Notes: generated by a model not told the origin, from the sequence alone. Counted from the stretch's first letter, positions 1-9,704 are shown. The stretch is 64,000 bases of DNA from Sphingomonadales bacterium 32-65-25 (GCA_002280855.1 NCEU01000002.1:1-64000); one strand, 5' to 3'. Made by a program: numbers and translations.

Positions 1-290
<290 letters not shown>

Positions 291-377
291 TGAGGACTCC
301 ACCATCAACGACATCACTGTAAAAACACACATCGTGCACTGCATCGTTCAAAACCCCCTCCTGTTTGCCGGCTTCAT

Positions 378-495
378 GGCTTGGTGGTCATAGCGCCTGT
401 GACCCACCCGATCCCATCTCGAACTCGGCCGTGAAACCAGGCAGCGCCAATGGTACTTTCGCTTAAGCGATGGAAGAGTAGGTCGCCGCCAGGCC
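378..495 (+). rRNA. rrf: 5S ribosomal RNA
   Basis: The terminal stem forms between GGCTTGG at the 5' end and CCAGGCC at the 3' end. Between them lie the conserved CCCGATCCCATCTCGAACTC loop and the GAGTAGGTC segment. The length of about 118 nt is typical. It follows 23S by roughly 90 bases, the usual bacterial rrn order. Confidence 0.95.
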
Positions 496-597
496 TTGCA
501 GCCGGCAATCAGCAGGAATTAAAAAAGTCCATTCACATGTTACTGAACAGCCCGAGGCGTCCGCAAGGGCGCCTTGTGTTGTTTTGGTCACGTTTGA

Positions 598-674
<77 letters not shown>

Positions 675-683
675 GTTTTCAAG

Positions 684-715
684 CACCCCCGAGGGCACAC
701 CTTCGGGGGTGTTTC
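684..715 (+). terminator. Rho-independent terminator of the rrn operon
   Basis: CACCCCCGAGG pairs with CCTTCGGGGGTG (one bulge), followed by TTTCTTT. It sits 10 bases behind the tRNA and would end the rRNA transcript. Confidence 0.8.
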
Positions 716-763
716 TTTGTCTGATGCCTCAGCCAATCTGCAATCCAGCAGACTCTCTTCGCA

Positions 764-1447
764 TCACAATGCCTTGGCTTCGGCAAGTGTGTAACGCGGA
801 AGATGCGTGTGGTCCGGCCTTGAGATCAGCCAAGCCTTGCACGTTCCGTTTGGCTGCAAGACCTCGTCCGAAAGCCCTGAAATGCCCATTTGCTCCAGAT
901 AATAGTTGAGCATTTCGGGCGTAAAGCGATCACGCTTCCGCCGCGCTTCGTATCTTGCGATCTGCTCAAACGCGAATGGCGCACCTGACTGGTGGAAAGT
1001 CCAGCGTCCGCCATCATTTGCGGCAGCAATGCTGCGCCGGTAGCCATAGCTGTCGCCGCCTGCTGTGGGCGTGTCATAGACCTCCAAGATCACGGCGGGG
1101 TATCGCGCAGAAGCCGGCGACCGCCGCGCCCGCAGCGCGGTTACCCCAAGCGCCTTCGATAGTTGAAACATCGGCAGGAATGGGTCGGATCCGCGAAATC
1201 CGTTGGCGAAATAGGCCGTCCAGCCGAATGTGCTTTCAAGGTACAGTTCCTTCGTCGCGGCTGGCGATAGCGGTTCGAGCCGAGAAAGACAGTCGTGCAG
1301 CGAGCCTTGCAGCGGGGTCGACATGAAATGCAGTCCAGCATTCTCATATTGCCGGCGGCGCATCGCTGCGGCGGTCTCCAGCCCGGATCTGACCAGCCCG
1401 AAGTCCTGACTAACCGGCCACCACCATTCCATTGTCGCAGACGCCAT
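764..1447 (-). CDS. Hypothetical protein, 227 aa
   Basis: I do not recognise this protein. It has no signal peptide or membrane segment and looks soluble, with a charged patch (YEARRKRDRF) about 60 residues before the end. The first ATG has a plausible Shine-Dalgarno (AAGGATGG) directly upstream. The codon use matches neighbouring genes and the reverse strand is open for the full length, so it is probably real. It lies downstream of the FAD oxidase gene on the same strand, 57 bases away, and may be cotranscribed. Confidence 0.7.
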   Translation of the reverse strand: MASATMEWWWPVSQDFGLVRSGLETAAAMRRRQYENAGLHFMSTPLQGSLHDCLSRLEPLSPAATKELYLESTFGWTAYFANGFRGSDPFLPMFQLSKALGVTALRARRSPASARYPAVILEVYDTPTAGGDSYGYRRSIAAANDGGRWTFHQSGAPFAFEQIARYEARRKRDRFTPEMLNYYLEQMGISGLSDEVLQPNGTCKAWLISRPDHTHLPRYTLAEAKAL

Positions 1448-1503
1448 TGTCCATCCTTGCCAGGCTCGGCGGCCTTACCGAAAATTGACTCAGCAATTGC
1501 ACC

Positions 1504-3033
1504 TCAAAACACCCGATTGCTCAACCCCAGCCGATCGAGCCAGTCGCTGCCGAACACATATTCGCCTTCCCGATCGAGTAGATCGACCCGGGCGGCCAAC
1601 CAGCGTTCCAAATCATCGCCATAGGCATCGCGCACGCTGTTCGCCGTGGCCTGGTTCAGCTTGCCCCAATGTTCGGCATGGGGGATGCTGGCCGCACGCA
1701 GATCGCCGACGGCTTGTGCCATCACCTTACGCGCCGCATCATTATCCAGCCCATCGATGTCGGCGATCACGCTACGCGGCCAGCGAATGAAGGCGAGGTT
1801 GCCCGGCGACTGGCGCGCGTAGCGGCAGGCAAAAGCCACGGGCGCCTTGCCGACCTTCTTCAGCGCTGCATGATAGATCGCCAGCACATCGTGCACCCGA
1901 TCGGCTGGTGCTGCCACCGAAGCGCCGGCTGTACCGGCACGCGGTGTCGTGAAGTTGAAGCTCTGCCCCCAGCTGCCGGTGCGGCCGTTGATCGGGCTGA
2001 GCTGATCGGCCAGCACCGCCTTGGTGATGATCGGGGTCAACCCCGGCGCGGCATCGAGCAGATTGGCCACCACCGTTGCCAGATTATAGCCCGGGCTGCG
2101 CTTGGGATTGATGCTGTAATCCAGATTATGGCCAGGATCCCAATCACGGCGGTAGCCGCAGGTGACATAGGCAAAGCCCTTGTCGATATGATCATTGATC
2201 ACCGACTGGAAGAAATAGGGCCGACGGCCGGCTGCCCCCGGAAGATTGGATGCAGAAAAATCGGCATCGGCCAGGCTCGCCATCGCGCGCAGCAGTTCTG
2301 GCCCGGCCGGCACCCGTTGCCGATGGTTTTCGAGCAGGAAGCGCGGCACGCTTTCGATCAGCACCGCATGCACGACACCCAGCGCGCCCAAGGACACCAG
2401 CGCAGCCGCAAACAGCCGATCATCGCGCACCACTGTTGCATCCAGTTGAGCCGCCAGCCGGCCATCGGTAACCGGCCGCGATGCCGGCTCGATCCACAGA
2501 TTACGATCGGGCGCCGGGATCAGCTGAATCGCGCGGACATGGCTTTGGATGCCGCCGTGATCGATGGCCGAACCGTGCGTGGAACAGCTCATCGCGCCCA
2601 CGAACGTTTGCCCATTCGACGCGCCGCTGGTGGCCAACGATCGTCCGCGCGGTTCCAGCCACATGTTGAGTTCGGCCACCGAAATTCCGGTCTGGCACAG
2701 CACCAGGCCATTATGATCGCCACTGAAGGCCGGATCGACGTGGCTGGCGGGCAGCGAAAACAACTGATTGGCATAGCCCGTGGCCAGCGGCCAACCGCCC
2801 GGTACCGACGGTGCTGCCGAAAAGGACCAGGTCGCGCCATGCGCGCGCAGCCGCCGGCGTTCGGTAAAGGCCTTGCCGATCAGCCCCTGCACGGCGGTAA
2901 CGCTGGCGCGCATGTCGCCCAAGCTGGCGGTGACAGCGCGGTGCAGTTCGTACCGCCCGGCGATCGGCACATCCCGCTCGGTGAAATGCCAATTGTGCCA
3001 GGTGCGATCGTCAAATTTCAGGATGCGCGCCAT
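1504..3033 (-). CDS. FAD-binding (VAO/PCMH-type) oxidoreductase
   Basis: The 509-aa protein looks like an FAD-linked oxidase of the vanillyl-alcohol oxidase superfamily, related to sugar-lactone and alditol oxidases. The PCMH flavin domain occupies roughly residues 40-225, and SGASNGQTFVGAMSCSTHG is the typical FAD pyrophosphate-binding stretch near residue 140. In many relatives a His in a GHSFS-like motif links covalently to FAD. Here the matching stretch reads GATWSFS, so the cofactor is probably non-covalent; that is an inference. The substrate cannot be named. The lipoprotein gene upstream ends 11 bases before the start, suggesting an operon. Confidence 0.82.
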   Translation of the reverse strand: MARILKFDDRTWHNWHFTERDVPIAGRYELHRAVTASLGDMRASVTAVQGLIGKAFTERRRLRAHGATWSFSAAPSVPGGWPLATGYANQLFSLPASHVDPAFSGDHNGLVLCQTGISVAELNMWLEPRGRSLATSGASNGQTFVGAMSCSTHGSAIDHGGIQSHVRAIQLIPAPDRNLWIEPASRPVTDGRLAAQLDATVVRDDRLFAAALVSLGALGVVHAVLIESVPRFLLENHRQRVPAGPELLRAMASLADADFSASNLPGAAGRRPYFFQSVINDHIDKGFAYVTCGYRRDWDPGHNLDYSINPKRSPGYNLATVVANLLDAAPGLTPIITKAVLADQLSPINGRTGSWGQSFNFTTPRAGTAGASVAAPADRVHDVLAIYHAALKKVGKAPVAFACRYARQSPGNLAFIRWPRSVIADIDGLDNDAARKVMAQAVGDLRAASIPHAEHWGKLNQATANSVRDAYGDDLERWLAARVDLLDREGEYVFGSDWLDRLGLSNRVF

Positions 3034-3043
3034 GCCGGCCCCC

Positions 3044-3364
3044 TTATTGCGGAATCTCGCCTTCGCCGGTTGGCAGCTTGCCGCAGCGATAGCGGATATG
3101 GGACGGCTGCCAGAAACCGAGCGTCAGCACCGTGGCCAGCGATTGCAGCAGAGAGGTGCGCACCTGCACGTCGCTGATGCTGTTGGTGCCCACGCAGGCC
3201 TCGGCCTTTTTCGGATCTTCGAGAGCGCCCCAAGCGATGGCGTTGCTGTCCACGGGATGCAGATTCTGGTCACCGCGATTGGGCACCGGCACGGTGAGGC
3301 TGTGATAGGCACAGCCCGGAAGCGCACAGGCGATCATCAGGGCAGTAAACGGGCGCAGCATCAT
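3044..3364 (-). CDS. Bor-like outer-membrane lipoprotein, 106 aa
   Basis: The reading frame is open further upstream, but the start at 3364 gives a clean lipoprotein signal: a short basic N-terminus, a hydrophobic run and lipobox LPGC. GGGGGAAC precedes the ATG. The mature part has two cysteines about 37 residues apart, ending in a hydrophobic strand and a RYRC motif. That layout resembles the Bor lipoprotein family, where CGG..TLGIYTP..VYC occupies the same place. The family call is by eye and moderate. The gene sits 11 bases upstream of the flavin oxidase on the same strand. Confidence 0.62.
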   Translation of the reverse strand: MMLRPFTALMIACALPGCAYHSLTVPVPNRGDQNLHPVDSNAIAWGALEDPKKAEACVGTNSISDVQVRTSLLQSLATVLTLGFWQPSHIRYRCGKLPTGEGEIPQ

Positions 3365-3451
3365 GTTCCCCCAGAGAGGCCGACCCGATGCCATGATGGC
3401 ACGAAGCCGGCGGGCTGGTCTAGCCGCTGCTTCTGTTGCACAAGCGCCGGC

Positions 3452-3784
3452 ATGACGGAAGAATTCGAACTTCATGATCTGAAGGTGGAGGTGACTGCCC
3501 CACCCGGCGCGAAACTGTGGTGCAATGCCCAACCCGGCGATTGGTTCGAACTGCGCGGCGAGCTGCTGCACCTGCCGCCGGGCCAGGGCTTCTCGATCTA
3601 CAGCCTCGCCGCCGTGCTGCCGTTGCTCGCCGCCAAGCAGCGCGCCACGGATCCCAACGACTGGATGGACAGCGACGCCGAAATCGCCTGCCCCGATCCC
3701 AATTGCCCATCGCGACTGAAGATCACCCGTCTCGGCAAACGCACATTCCGCCGGAGCGACACCACGGCCACGGTGAAACCATGA
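3452..3784 (+). CDS. TIGR04076 family protein
   Basis: This 110-aa soluble protein has the sequence style of the TIGR04076 family: an N-terminal ELHDLKVEV strand, a Cys in a KLWCN motif, a glycine-rich turn, and a Cys pair (CPDPNCPS) near the C-terminus. Its function is unknown. It overlaps the aldo-keto reductase start by 4 nt (ATGA), so the two are translationally coupled. The family is often seen beside aldo/keto reductases, which fits. I chose ATG 3452 because the frame upstream runs antisense to other genes. Confidence 0.75.
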   Translation: MTEEFELHDLKVEVTAPPGAKLWCNAQPGDWFELRGELLHLPPGQGFSIYSLAAVLPLLAAKQRATDPNDWMDSDAEIACPDPNCPSRLKITRLGKRTFRRSDTTATVKP

Positions 3785-4836
3785 GCGTTGAACGCATCGA
3801 TCTGGCCCCCGGCTACAGCATTTCCCGGTTGATTCGCGGCGGTTGGCAACTGGCCGGCGATCACGGGCCGGTGGCGCGGGACAGTCTGAACGATGGCTTC
3901 CTCGCCTTCTTCGATGCCGGCATCACCACGCTGGATTGCGCCGATATCTATACCGGCGTCGAAGAGATGATCGGCGATTTCCGCCGCCATCTGGCCAATG
4001 CCCGTGGCGCCGAGGCGCTGGCCCAGTTGAAGGTGCACACCAAGTTCGTGCCCGATCTTGCCCTGCTCCCCACCCTTTCCCGCGCCGACGTGGAGGCCAT
4101 TATCGATCGCAGCCGCGCCCGGCTCGGCATGGATCGGCTCGATCTCGTCCAGTTCCACTGGTGGGATTATGCCCAACCGCACTGCGTCGAAGCCCTGCTG
4201 CATCTGAAAGACCTGCAACACGCCGGCAAGATCGCCCACATCGCCGGCACCAATTTCGATGCGGCACACGTTGCCGCATTCGCCGCTGCCGGCGCGCCGC
4301 TCACCAGCATCCAGGTGCAATATTCGCTGCTCGATCGCCGCCCGGCCGGCGCCTTCACGGCCACAGCGGCGGCCAGCCACACCGGCCTGATCTGCTACGG
4401 CGCGCTCGCCGGCGGCTTCCTCTCTGCCCGCTGGCTTGGTGTATCTGATCCGGCCGAAAGCCTCACCAACCGCAGCCTGATCAAATATCGCCTGATCATC
4501 GATGAATGCGGCGGGTGGGATGCGTTCCAGGCGCTGCTGTCCGTGCTCGACCGCATCGCCCAATCCCACACCAATGCCCACGCCGTCCCGCTCTCCGCCG
4601 TCGCCGCGCGCTGGGTGCTCGATCAACCCGGCGTGGCCGCCGTCATCATCGGCGCCCGCCACGCCGGCCACCTGGCCGACACGCTGGCCATCGCGTCCCT
4701 GCGCCTCTCCACCGCCGATCACGCCGCTATCGCCGTCGTGCTGCCGCCGGGCCCGCAAGGCGATGTCTATGCGCTGGAACGCGACCGCGAAGGGCGGCAT
4801 GGGCGGATCATGAAATATAATCTGAACAAGGGCTAA
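3781..4836 (+). CDS. Aldo/keto reductase
   Basis: A 351-aa TIM-barrel NAD(P)H oxidoreductase of the aldo/keto reductase family. The catalytic tetrad is visible: Asp and Tyr in DCADIYTG, Lys in the VHTKF strand and His in VQFHWWDY. The C-terminal cofactor stretch AAVIIGARHAGHL binds the adenosine phosphate in relatives. The start ATG overlaps the stop of the TIGR04076 gene. The physiological substrate is unknown. A hairpin repeat begins immediately behind the stop codon. Confidence 0.88.
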   Translation: MSVERIDLAPGYSISRLIRGGWQLAGDHGPVARDSLNDGFLAFFDAGITTLDCADIYTGVEEMIGDFRRHLANARGAEALAQLKVHTKFVPDLALLPTLSRADVEAIIDRSRARLGMDRLDLVQFHWWDYAQPHCVEALLHLKDLQHAGKIAHIAGTNFDAAHVAAFAAAGAPLTSIQVQYSLLDRRPAGAFTATAAASHTGLICYGALAGGFLSARWLGVSDPAESLTNRSLIKYRLIIDECGGWDAFQALLSVLDRIAQSHTNAHAVPLSAVAARWVLDQPGVAAVIIGARHAGHLADTLAIASLRLSTADHAAIAVVLPPGPQGDVYALERDREGRHGRIMKYNLNKG

Positions 4837-4838
4837 GT

Positions 4839-4888
4839 GGCCTCCGGCGGGCAGGGGCTGGGCCCCTGCACCCACTTTTGTTTTCAGG
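4839..4888 (+). repeat. Hairpin repeat copy A
   Basis: First of four copies of a roughly 48-bp element: GGCCTCCGGCGGGCAG, a palindromic core (GCAGGGGCTGGGCCCCTGC) and an ACCCACTTTTGTTTTC tail. It lies directly behind the aldo/keto reductase stop and could fold into a hairpin with a T-rich flank, so it may also end that transcript. Confidence 0.8.
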
Positions 4889-4960
4889 CTGCCCTGCGTT
4901 CAAAACAAATTGTCATGCTGGACTGCGCCAGCATGACGAGCGCTAGCAGGGAGGGGCCGC

Positions 4961-5007
4961 CAAAATCAAACGGGTGCAGGGTCCGCGACCCTGCCCGCCG
5001 GAGGCTC
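4961..5007 (-). repeat. Hairpin repeat copy B (inverted)
   Basis: Inverted copy of repeat A. Its core is GCAGGGTCGCGGACCCTGC on the minus strand. The stem bases differ from copy A but still pair, so the difference is compensated. With A it brackets about 70 bp of non-coding DNA upstream of the TPR-hydroxylase gene. Confidence 0.8.
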
Positions 5008-5053
5008 CCTTTTTCTGCTGTTCCAAACCCCACACTGCGCTATCACCACCCGC

Positions 5054-6235
5054 ATGAGCAAAGATCCCGTCGCCCTCAACAGCCAAGGCATGCAGGCGTT
5101 GCAGCGTGGCGATGCAAAGGCCGCTGCCATTGCTTTTGCGGCGGCGGTGAAGGCCGATCCGGCGGCGGCGATCCTGCATTATAATCTGGCCAATGCCCAC
5201 GCCCTGGCGGGCGATGCGAAGGCGCAGCTCTCCGCGTTGAATGCCGCGCTCGATCGCGATCCCTATATGGCCCATGCCCTGCTGGCGCGCGGGCGGCTGC
5301 ATGAGCATGAAGGGCGGGCGGCGGATGCGCTGTCGGATTATCAGCGGCTGCTGGCGGCGGTTGATCCGCGCGAGCAGGTGGGGCCGGGCTTTGCGGCGGG
5401 GCTGCAGCATGCCGCCGGCGTCGTGCAGGCGGCCAATGATGCGCTGGCCGCGCGGCTGGATGCGGCGATGGCCGATGAACTGGCGCAGGCGTCACCGGCT
5501 TCGGCGCTGCGGGTGCGCCACGCCATGGAGGCGCAGCTGGGCCGCCGCCGGGTGTATGTGCACCAGCCGCTGGCGCTGCATTATCCCTATCTGCCCGCCA
5601 TCCAGTATTTCGAACGCGATCTGTTCCCCTGGCTGGCCGAACTGGAAGCCGCCACGCCGGCCATCCGCGCCGAACTGCAGGCGGTGCTGGCGGCGGGCGG
5701 CGACGGCTTTGCGCCCTATGTGGATTATCCGCCGGGCGTGCCGGTGAACCAGTGGAAAGACCTGAACAAGAGCGATGCCTGGGCGGCGCGCTTCTTCCTG
5801 AAGCACGGCGTGCGCGACGAAGCCATGTGCGCGCTCTGCCCGCAAACCGCCGCCGTGCTGGATCGCCTGCCGCTGTTCGATCTGCCCGGCCGCGGGCCCA
5901 CCGCCTTCTTCTCCCTGCTGAAACCGCGCACCGTGATTCCGCCCCACACCGGCGCCACCAACGTGCGCAGCATCATCCACCTGCCGCTGATCGTGCCGGA
6001 AGGCTGCTGGTTCCGCGTGGGCAACGACACCCGCCCCTGGGTCGAAGGCCAGGCCTTCGCCTTCGACGACACCATCGAACACGAAGCCCACAACCCCACC
6101 GACGATCTGCGCGCCGTGCTGATCCTCGATGCGTGGAACCCCTTCATCGCGGCCGACGAACGCCCGCTGATCACCCGCTGGGTGAACGAACTGGACGCGC
6201 ATGGGCGCGGGCTGGCGGGGTTTTCGGCGGCTTGA
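5054..6235 (+). CDS. TPR-containing aspartyl/asparaginyl beta-hydroxylase (paralog 1)
   Basis: This 393-aa protein joins N-terminal TPR-like helices (about 5-105) to a C-terminal Asp_Arg_Hydrox (2-oxoglutarate/Fe(II)) domain from about residue 180. The double-stranded beta-helix motifs are intact: PHTG with His298, EHEAHN with His343 as the likely Fe ligands, and Arg353 in DLRAVLILDAW as the probable 2-oxoglutarate contact. Mammalian AspH uses the same PHTG and EHE motifs to hydroxylate Asp/Asn in proteins. There is no signal peptide, so it should act in the cytoplasm. The target is unknown. A paralog with the same motif positions lies at 14475-15641. Confidence 0.85.
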   Translation: MSKDPVALNSQGMQALQRGDAKAAAIAFAAAVKADPAAAILHYNLANAHALAGDAKAQLSALNAALDRDPYMAHALLARGRLHEHEGRAADALSDYQRLLAAVDPREQVGPGFAAGLQHAAGVVQAANDALAARLDAAMADELAQASPASALRVRHAMEAQLGRRRVYVHQPLALHYPYLPAIQYFERDLFPWLAELEAATPAIRAELQAVLAAGGDGFAPYVDYPPGVPVNQWKDLNKSDAWAARFFLKHGVRDEAMCALCPQTAAVLDRLPLFDLPGRGPTAFFSLLKPRTVIPPHTGATNVRSIIHLPLIVPEGCWFRVGNDTRPWVEGQAFAFDDTIEHEAHNPTDDLRAVLILDAWNPFIAADERPLITRWVNELDAHGRGLAGFSAA

Positions 6236-6251
6236 GTTTTCAGGTTGAAGG

Positions 6252-6300
6252 GGCCTCCGGCGGGCAGGGGCTGAGCCCCTGCCCCCACTTTTGTTTTCAG
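6252..6300 (+). repeat. Hairpin repeat copy C
   Basis: Direct-orientation copy of repeat A, 16 bases behind the hydroxylase stop. The core is GCAGGGGCTGAGCCCCTGC and the tail ends CACTTTTGTTTTC. It forms the left arm of the second inverted pair. Confidence 0.8.
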
Positions 6301-6417
6301 CCGGCCTCTGTTCCTGATGAGGTATGCGCGATGTCCGAGATGGGGTGGGAAGCCGACAGGCGGCATTGCTTTGGATTGCGTTGTAAGCTGATATCCCCAC
6401 CCAGCAGCAAAAGGGTC

Positions 6418-6654
6418 CTAAAGCGGCACCTTATCGGTGAATGTACCGATCACCCCAGCCACTGTCGCAAATCCGACTATGAAAATAATTGCGGATGAAA
6501 CTGCGGGGACTGACCCGGTCAGAGCATTGAGACCAACCAATACGCAGCCCACAAACAAGCCAACGAAAAAGTATACTGTGCCGCGCCGAGGACTGAACCC
6601 AGCGTTAGGTATGTGCCCACGGTGACGGGCCTTCATTCTCTGTTTTCGTCCCAT
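6418..6654 (-). CDS. Small putative membrane protein, 78 aa
   Basis: The translation has a basic N-terminus (RKQRMKARHR) and two hydrophobic segments, about 27-45 and 52-70, so it would be a small inner-membrane hairpin. Codon choice is unlike the neighbours, with ATA, CTA and GTA-type codons and lower GC. The ribosome-binding site is weak. It lies inside a roughly 500-bp cassette bracketed by inverted hairpin repeats C and D, which suggests transferred DNA. It may be real or a remnant; no family recognised. Confidence 0.45.
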   Translation of the reverse strand: MGRKQRMKARHRGHIPNAGFSPRRGTVYFFVGLFVGCVLVGLNALTGSVPAVSSAIIFIVGFATVAGVIGTFTDKVPL

Positions 6655-6799
6655 AGCGCCGTAACATATCGGTAAGGCCCTCCTGCGACAAGGAAGCCCA
6701 TTCGGATCGGGAACTAACGTCCGAAAATGGGACAGTGCCGCTGAACCGCCAGCGTCGCGAATTGGGGCGCAAGCGGACGCTTCTCCAAACAGCGCATCC

Positions 6800-6847
6800 G
6801 AAAACGAAAGTGGGTGCAGGGCCTCAGGCCCTGCCCGCCGGAGGCCC
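6800..6847 (-). repeat. Hairpin repeat copy D (inverted)
   Basis: Inverted copy. The core on the minus strand is GCAGGGCCTGAGGCCCTGC, again with base changes on both sides of the stem that keep pairing. It ends about 10 bases behind the cysNC stop and may serve as that operon's terminator. Confidence 0.8.
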
Positions 6848-6858
6848 TCTAAACCCCT

Positions 6859-8721
6859 TCACCCGATGATATCGCGCGCCCGCAGCCAGGTGATGATCGC
6901 CTCGGCGGCGTCGGCTTCGCTCATGTCTTGCGTCTTGATGTGCAGTTGGGGGGCTTCGGGGGCTTCGTAGGGGCTGTCGATGCCGGTGAAGTTGCGCAGC
7001 TCGCCGCTGGCGGCTTTGGCGTAGAGGCCTTTGGGATCGCGGGCCTGGCAGAGTGAGAGGGGGGTATCGACGAAGACTTCGATGAAGCGTTCAGCGCCGA
7101 CCAGTTGCCGTGCCATTTCGCGTTCGGAGCGGAAGGGGGAGATGAAGGAGCAGGTGATGATCAGGCCGGCGTCGGCCATCAGTTTGGCGACTTCGCCGAT
7201 GCGGCGGATGTTTTCGACGCGATCGGCATCGGTGAAGCCGAGATCGCGGTTGAGGCCGTGGCGGACATTGTCCCCATCGAGGGCGTAGGTGTGGCAGCTG
7301 AGTGCGGCGAGGCGGGCTTCGACCAGGTTGGCGATGGTGGATTTGCCGCTGCCGGAAAGGCCGGTGAACCAGATCACGGCGGGTTGGTGGCCGTTCAGTG
7401 CGCTGCGTTGGGCTTGGGTGACGGTCATCGGTTGCAGGTGGATGTTGCTGGCGCGGCGCAGGGCGTGGCGGATCATGCCGGCGCCCACGGTGTTGTTGGT
7501 GTAGCGATCGATGAGGATGAAGCCGCCGGTGTCGCGGCATTCGCCGTAGGGATCGAACAGCAGCGGGGCGGTGGTTTCGAGGTTGGCGAGGCCGATCTCG
7601 TTCATGGCGAGCGTGCGGGCCGGGCGTTCGTCGAGCGTGTTGATATCGATCCGGTGCTTCAGCAGCGTGACCGAGGCGGGCGTGGTGAGCGGGCCGGATT
7701 TGAGCAGGTAGGAGCGGCCGGGTTTGAGCGCATCTTCGTCGAGCCAGAGCAGATCGGCGGCGAATTGCTGGGCGACGGCCGGCCGGTCTTCGGGGCTGAC
7801 CAGCATGTCGCCGCGGGAGATGTCGATTTCGTCTTCCAGCACTAGGGTGACGGCGGCTTCCGGGCCGGCGTGGGGCAGATCGCCATCGACGGTGACGATG
7901 CGGGCGACGCGGGTGGCCTTGCCGGAGCGTGCGGTGACGATGGGGTCGCCGGGGCGCACCTGGCCGGCGACGATGGTGCCGGCATAGCCGCGGAAGTGGG
8001 CATCGGGCCGGTTCACCCATTGCACCGGGAAGCGCAGCGGGCCTGACGCATCGGTGGCGGCGAGCTCCACGCCTTCCAGATGGGCGATCAGGGTGGGGCC
8101 ATCATACCACGGCATTTCGGCGGCGCTGGTGGCGAGGTTGAGCCCATCGCGGGCGGCCATCGGGATGGCGGTGAAGCCGGGGAAGCCGAGGCGTTCGGCG
8201 ATGGCGGCATAATCGGCGACGATGGCGCGGAAGCGGGCTTCGTCGAAGCCGACAAGGTCCATCTTGTTCACCGCCAGCACGATGTGGCCGATGCCCATCA
8301 GCGAGGCGATGAAGCTGTGGCGGCGCGTCTGGGGCAGCAGGCCCTTGGACGCATCAACCAGGATGATGGCCAGATCGGCGGTGGAGGCGCCGGTGGCCAT
8401 GTTGCGCGTATATTGTTCGTGGCCGGGCGTATCGGCGATGATGAAGCGGCGGCGCGGCGTGGCGAAGAAGCGCCACGCAACATCGATGGTGATGCCCTGC
8501 TCGCGTTCGGCCTCCAGGCCATCGAGCAGCAGGGCGTAATCGATCTCGCCCGCGCCGGTGGTGCCGTGCTTGCGGCTGTCATTGGCCAGCGTGCTCAGCG
8601 TGTCGTCCATGATGGCCTGGCTGTCGTGCAGCAGGCGGCCGATCAGGGTGGACTTGCCGTCGTCCACTGATCCGCAGGTGATCAGGCGCAGCACGCCATC
8701 GCGGTTGAGGGTTTTGGCCAT
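6859..8721 (-). CDS. cysNC: Bifunctional sulfate adenylyltransferase subunit 1 / APS kinase
   Basis: The 620-aa protein fuses the GTPase subunit of ATP sulfurylase to APS kinase. The N-terminal EF-Tu-like GTPase shows GSVDDGKST (17-25), DTPGHEQ (97-103) and NKMDL (152-156). Beta-barrel domains follow, and a second P-loop GLSGSGKST at 454-462 opens the APS kinase domain. With CysD it makes APS from sulfate and ATP, then phosphorylates it to PAPS. Its start overlaps the cysD stop (TGATG). No cysH or sulfite reductase gene is nearby, so the PAPS may serve sulfation as well as assimilation; that is inference. Confidence 0.95.
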   Translation of the reverse strand: MAKTLNRDGVLRLITCGSVDDGKSTLIGRLLHDSQAIMDDTLSTLANDSRKHGTTGAGEIDYALLLDGLEAEREQGITIDVAWRFFATPRRRFIIADTPGHEQYTRNMATGASTADLAIILVDASKGLLPQTRRHSFIASLMGIGHIVLAVNKMDLVGFDEARFRAIVADYAAIAERLGFPGFTAIPMAARDGLNLATSAAEMPWYDGPTLIAHLEGVELAATDASGPLRFPVQWVNRPDAHFRGYAGTIVAGQVRPGDPIVTARSGKATRVARIVTVDGDLPHAGPEAAVTLVLEDEIDISRGDMLVSPEDRPAVAQQFAADLLWLDEDALKPGRSYLLKSGPLTTPASVTLLKHRIDINTLDERPARTLAMNEIGLANLETTAPLLFDPYGECRDTGGFILIDRYTNNTVGAGMIRHALRRASNIHLQPMTVTQAQRSALNGHQPAVIWFTGLSGSGKSTIANLVEARLAALSCHTYALDGDNVRHGLNRDLGFTDADRVENIRRIGEVAKLMADAGLIITCSFISPFRSEREMARQLVGAERFIEVFVDTPLSLCQARDPKGLYAKAASGELRNFTGIDSPYEAPEAPQLHIKTQDMSEADAAEAIITWLRARDIIG

Positions 8722-9704
8722 CAGAAATACCCCAGCCGCTTCTTCTGTTCCATCGATCCATCACCGTCGCGATCGATCACCCGGCCCTGGCGTTCGGATG
8801 TGCGGGTGTCGGCCATCTCGGCCACGATGTCGGCCAGCGTTTCGGCCTCGGACTCCACAGCGCCGGTGAGCGGGTAGCAGCCCAGGGTGCGGAACCGGAT
8901 GCGGCGCATCACCGGCTCTTCACCCGGCTGCAGCGGCAGGCGATCATCATCCACCATCAGCAGCACATCATCGCGCACCACGGTGGGGCGCTCCGCTGCG
9001 AAATAGAGCGGTACCACCGGGATCTCCTCCGCCTCGATATAGCGCCACACGTCGAGCTCGGTCCAATTGGAGATCGGGAAGACGCGCATGGATTCCCCCG
9101 GCCCCACCCGCGTGTTGTAGGTGCGCCAGAACTCCGGCCGCTGCCGGCGCGGATCCCAGCCCTGGTGGGCGTCGCGGAAGGAGAAGATGCGCTCCTTGGC
9201 GCGGGATTTTTCTTCGTCGCGGCGGCCGCCGCCGATCGCCGCGTCAAAGCCACCGCCGGTGAGCGCCTGCAGCAGCCCGGTGGTGCGCATCACCTCGGTG
9301 TGCAGCGCCGAACCATGGACGAAGGGGTTGATGTCGCGCGCCGCGCCTTCTTCATTGACGTGGACGCGCATATCGATGCCCAGTGCCGGCATCAGCGTGT
9401 CGCGAAACGCGCCCATGGCCGCAAATTCCCACAGGCTGTCCACATGCAGCAGCGGAAACGGCGGCAGCGAAGGCCAGAACGCCTTCAGCGCCAGGTGCAG
9501 CATCACCGTGCTGTCCTTGCCGATGGAATAGAGCATCACCGGCTTGCGGAACGAGGCCGCCACTTCGCGCAGGATGTGAATGGCCTCCGCCTCCAGCCGC
9601 GCCAGATCGGGCGGCAGCGTCTGCCGTGTGGGCGGCTTTGCGGCGTGGCCATTGCTGCTGCGGAACCGCGCAGCATAGGCGGCGATGGTGTCGTCACTGT
9701 TCAT
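8721..9704 (-). CDS. cysD: Sulfate adenylyltransferase subunit 2
   Basis: The 327-aa protein is the catalytic ATP-pyrophosphatase-fold subunit of ATP sulfurylase. The PP-motif [14 protein letters not shown] lies near residue 60, and the family's conserved C-terminus ([18 protein letters not shown]) is present. It pairs with CysN, whose GTPase drives APS formation. The gene is first in a two-gene operon and overlaps cysNC by one base. The roughly 300 bases to the divergent receptor gene hold the promoters; no CysB-type site was recognised. Confidence 0.95.
   Translation of the reverse strand: MNSDDTIAAYAARFRSSNGHAAKPPTRQTLPPDLARLEAEAIHILREVAASFRKPVMLYSIGKDSTVMLHLALKAFWPSLPPFPLLHVDSLWEFAAMGAFRDTLMPALGIDMRVHVNEEGAARDINPFVHGSALHTEVMRTTGLLQALTGGGFDAAIGGGRRDEEKSRAKERIFSFRDAHQGWDPRRQRPEFWRTYNTRVGPGESMRVFPISNWTELDVWRYIEAEEIPVVPLYFAAERPTVVRDDVLLMVDDDRLPLQPGEEPVMRRIRFRTLGCYPLTGAVESEAETLADIVAEMADTRTSERQGRVIDRDGDGSMEQKKRLGYF

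Noticed and set aside
1669..3177. 502-aa plus-strand frame over the FAD oxidase
   Set aside because: Antisense to a gene with a clear FAD-binding motif; composition is Arg/His/Gly-rich.
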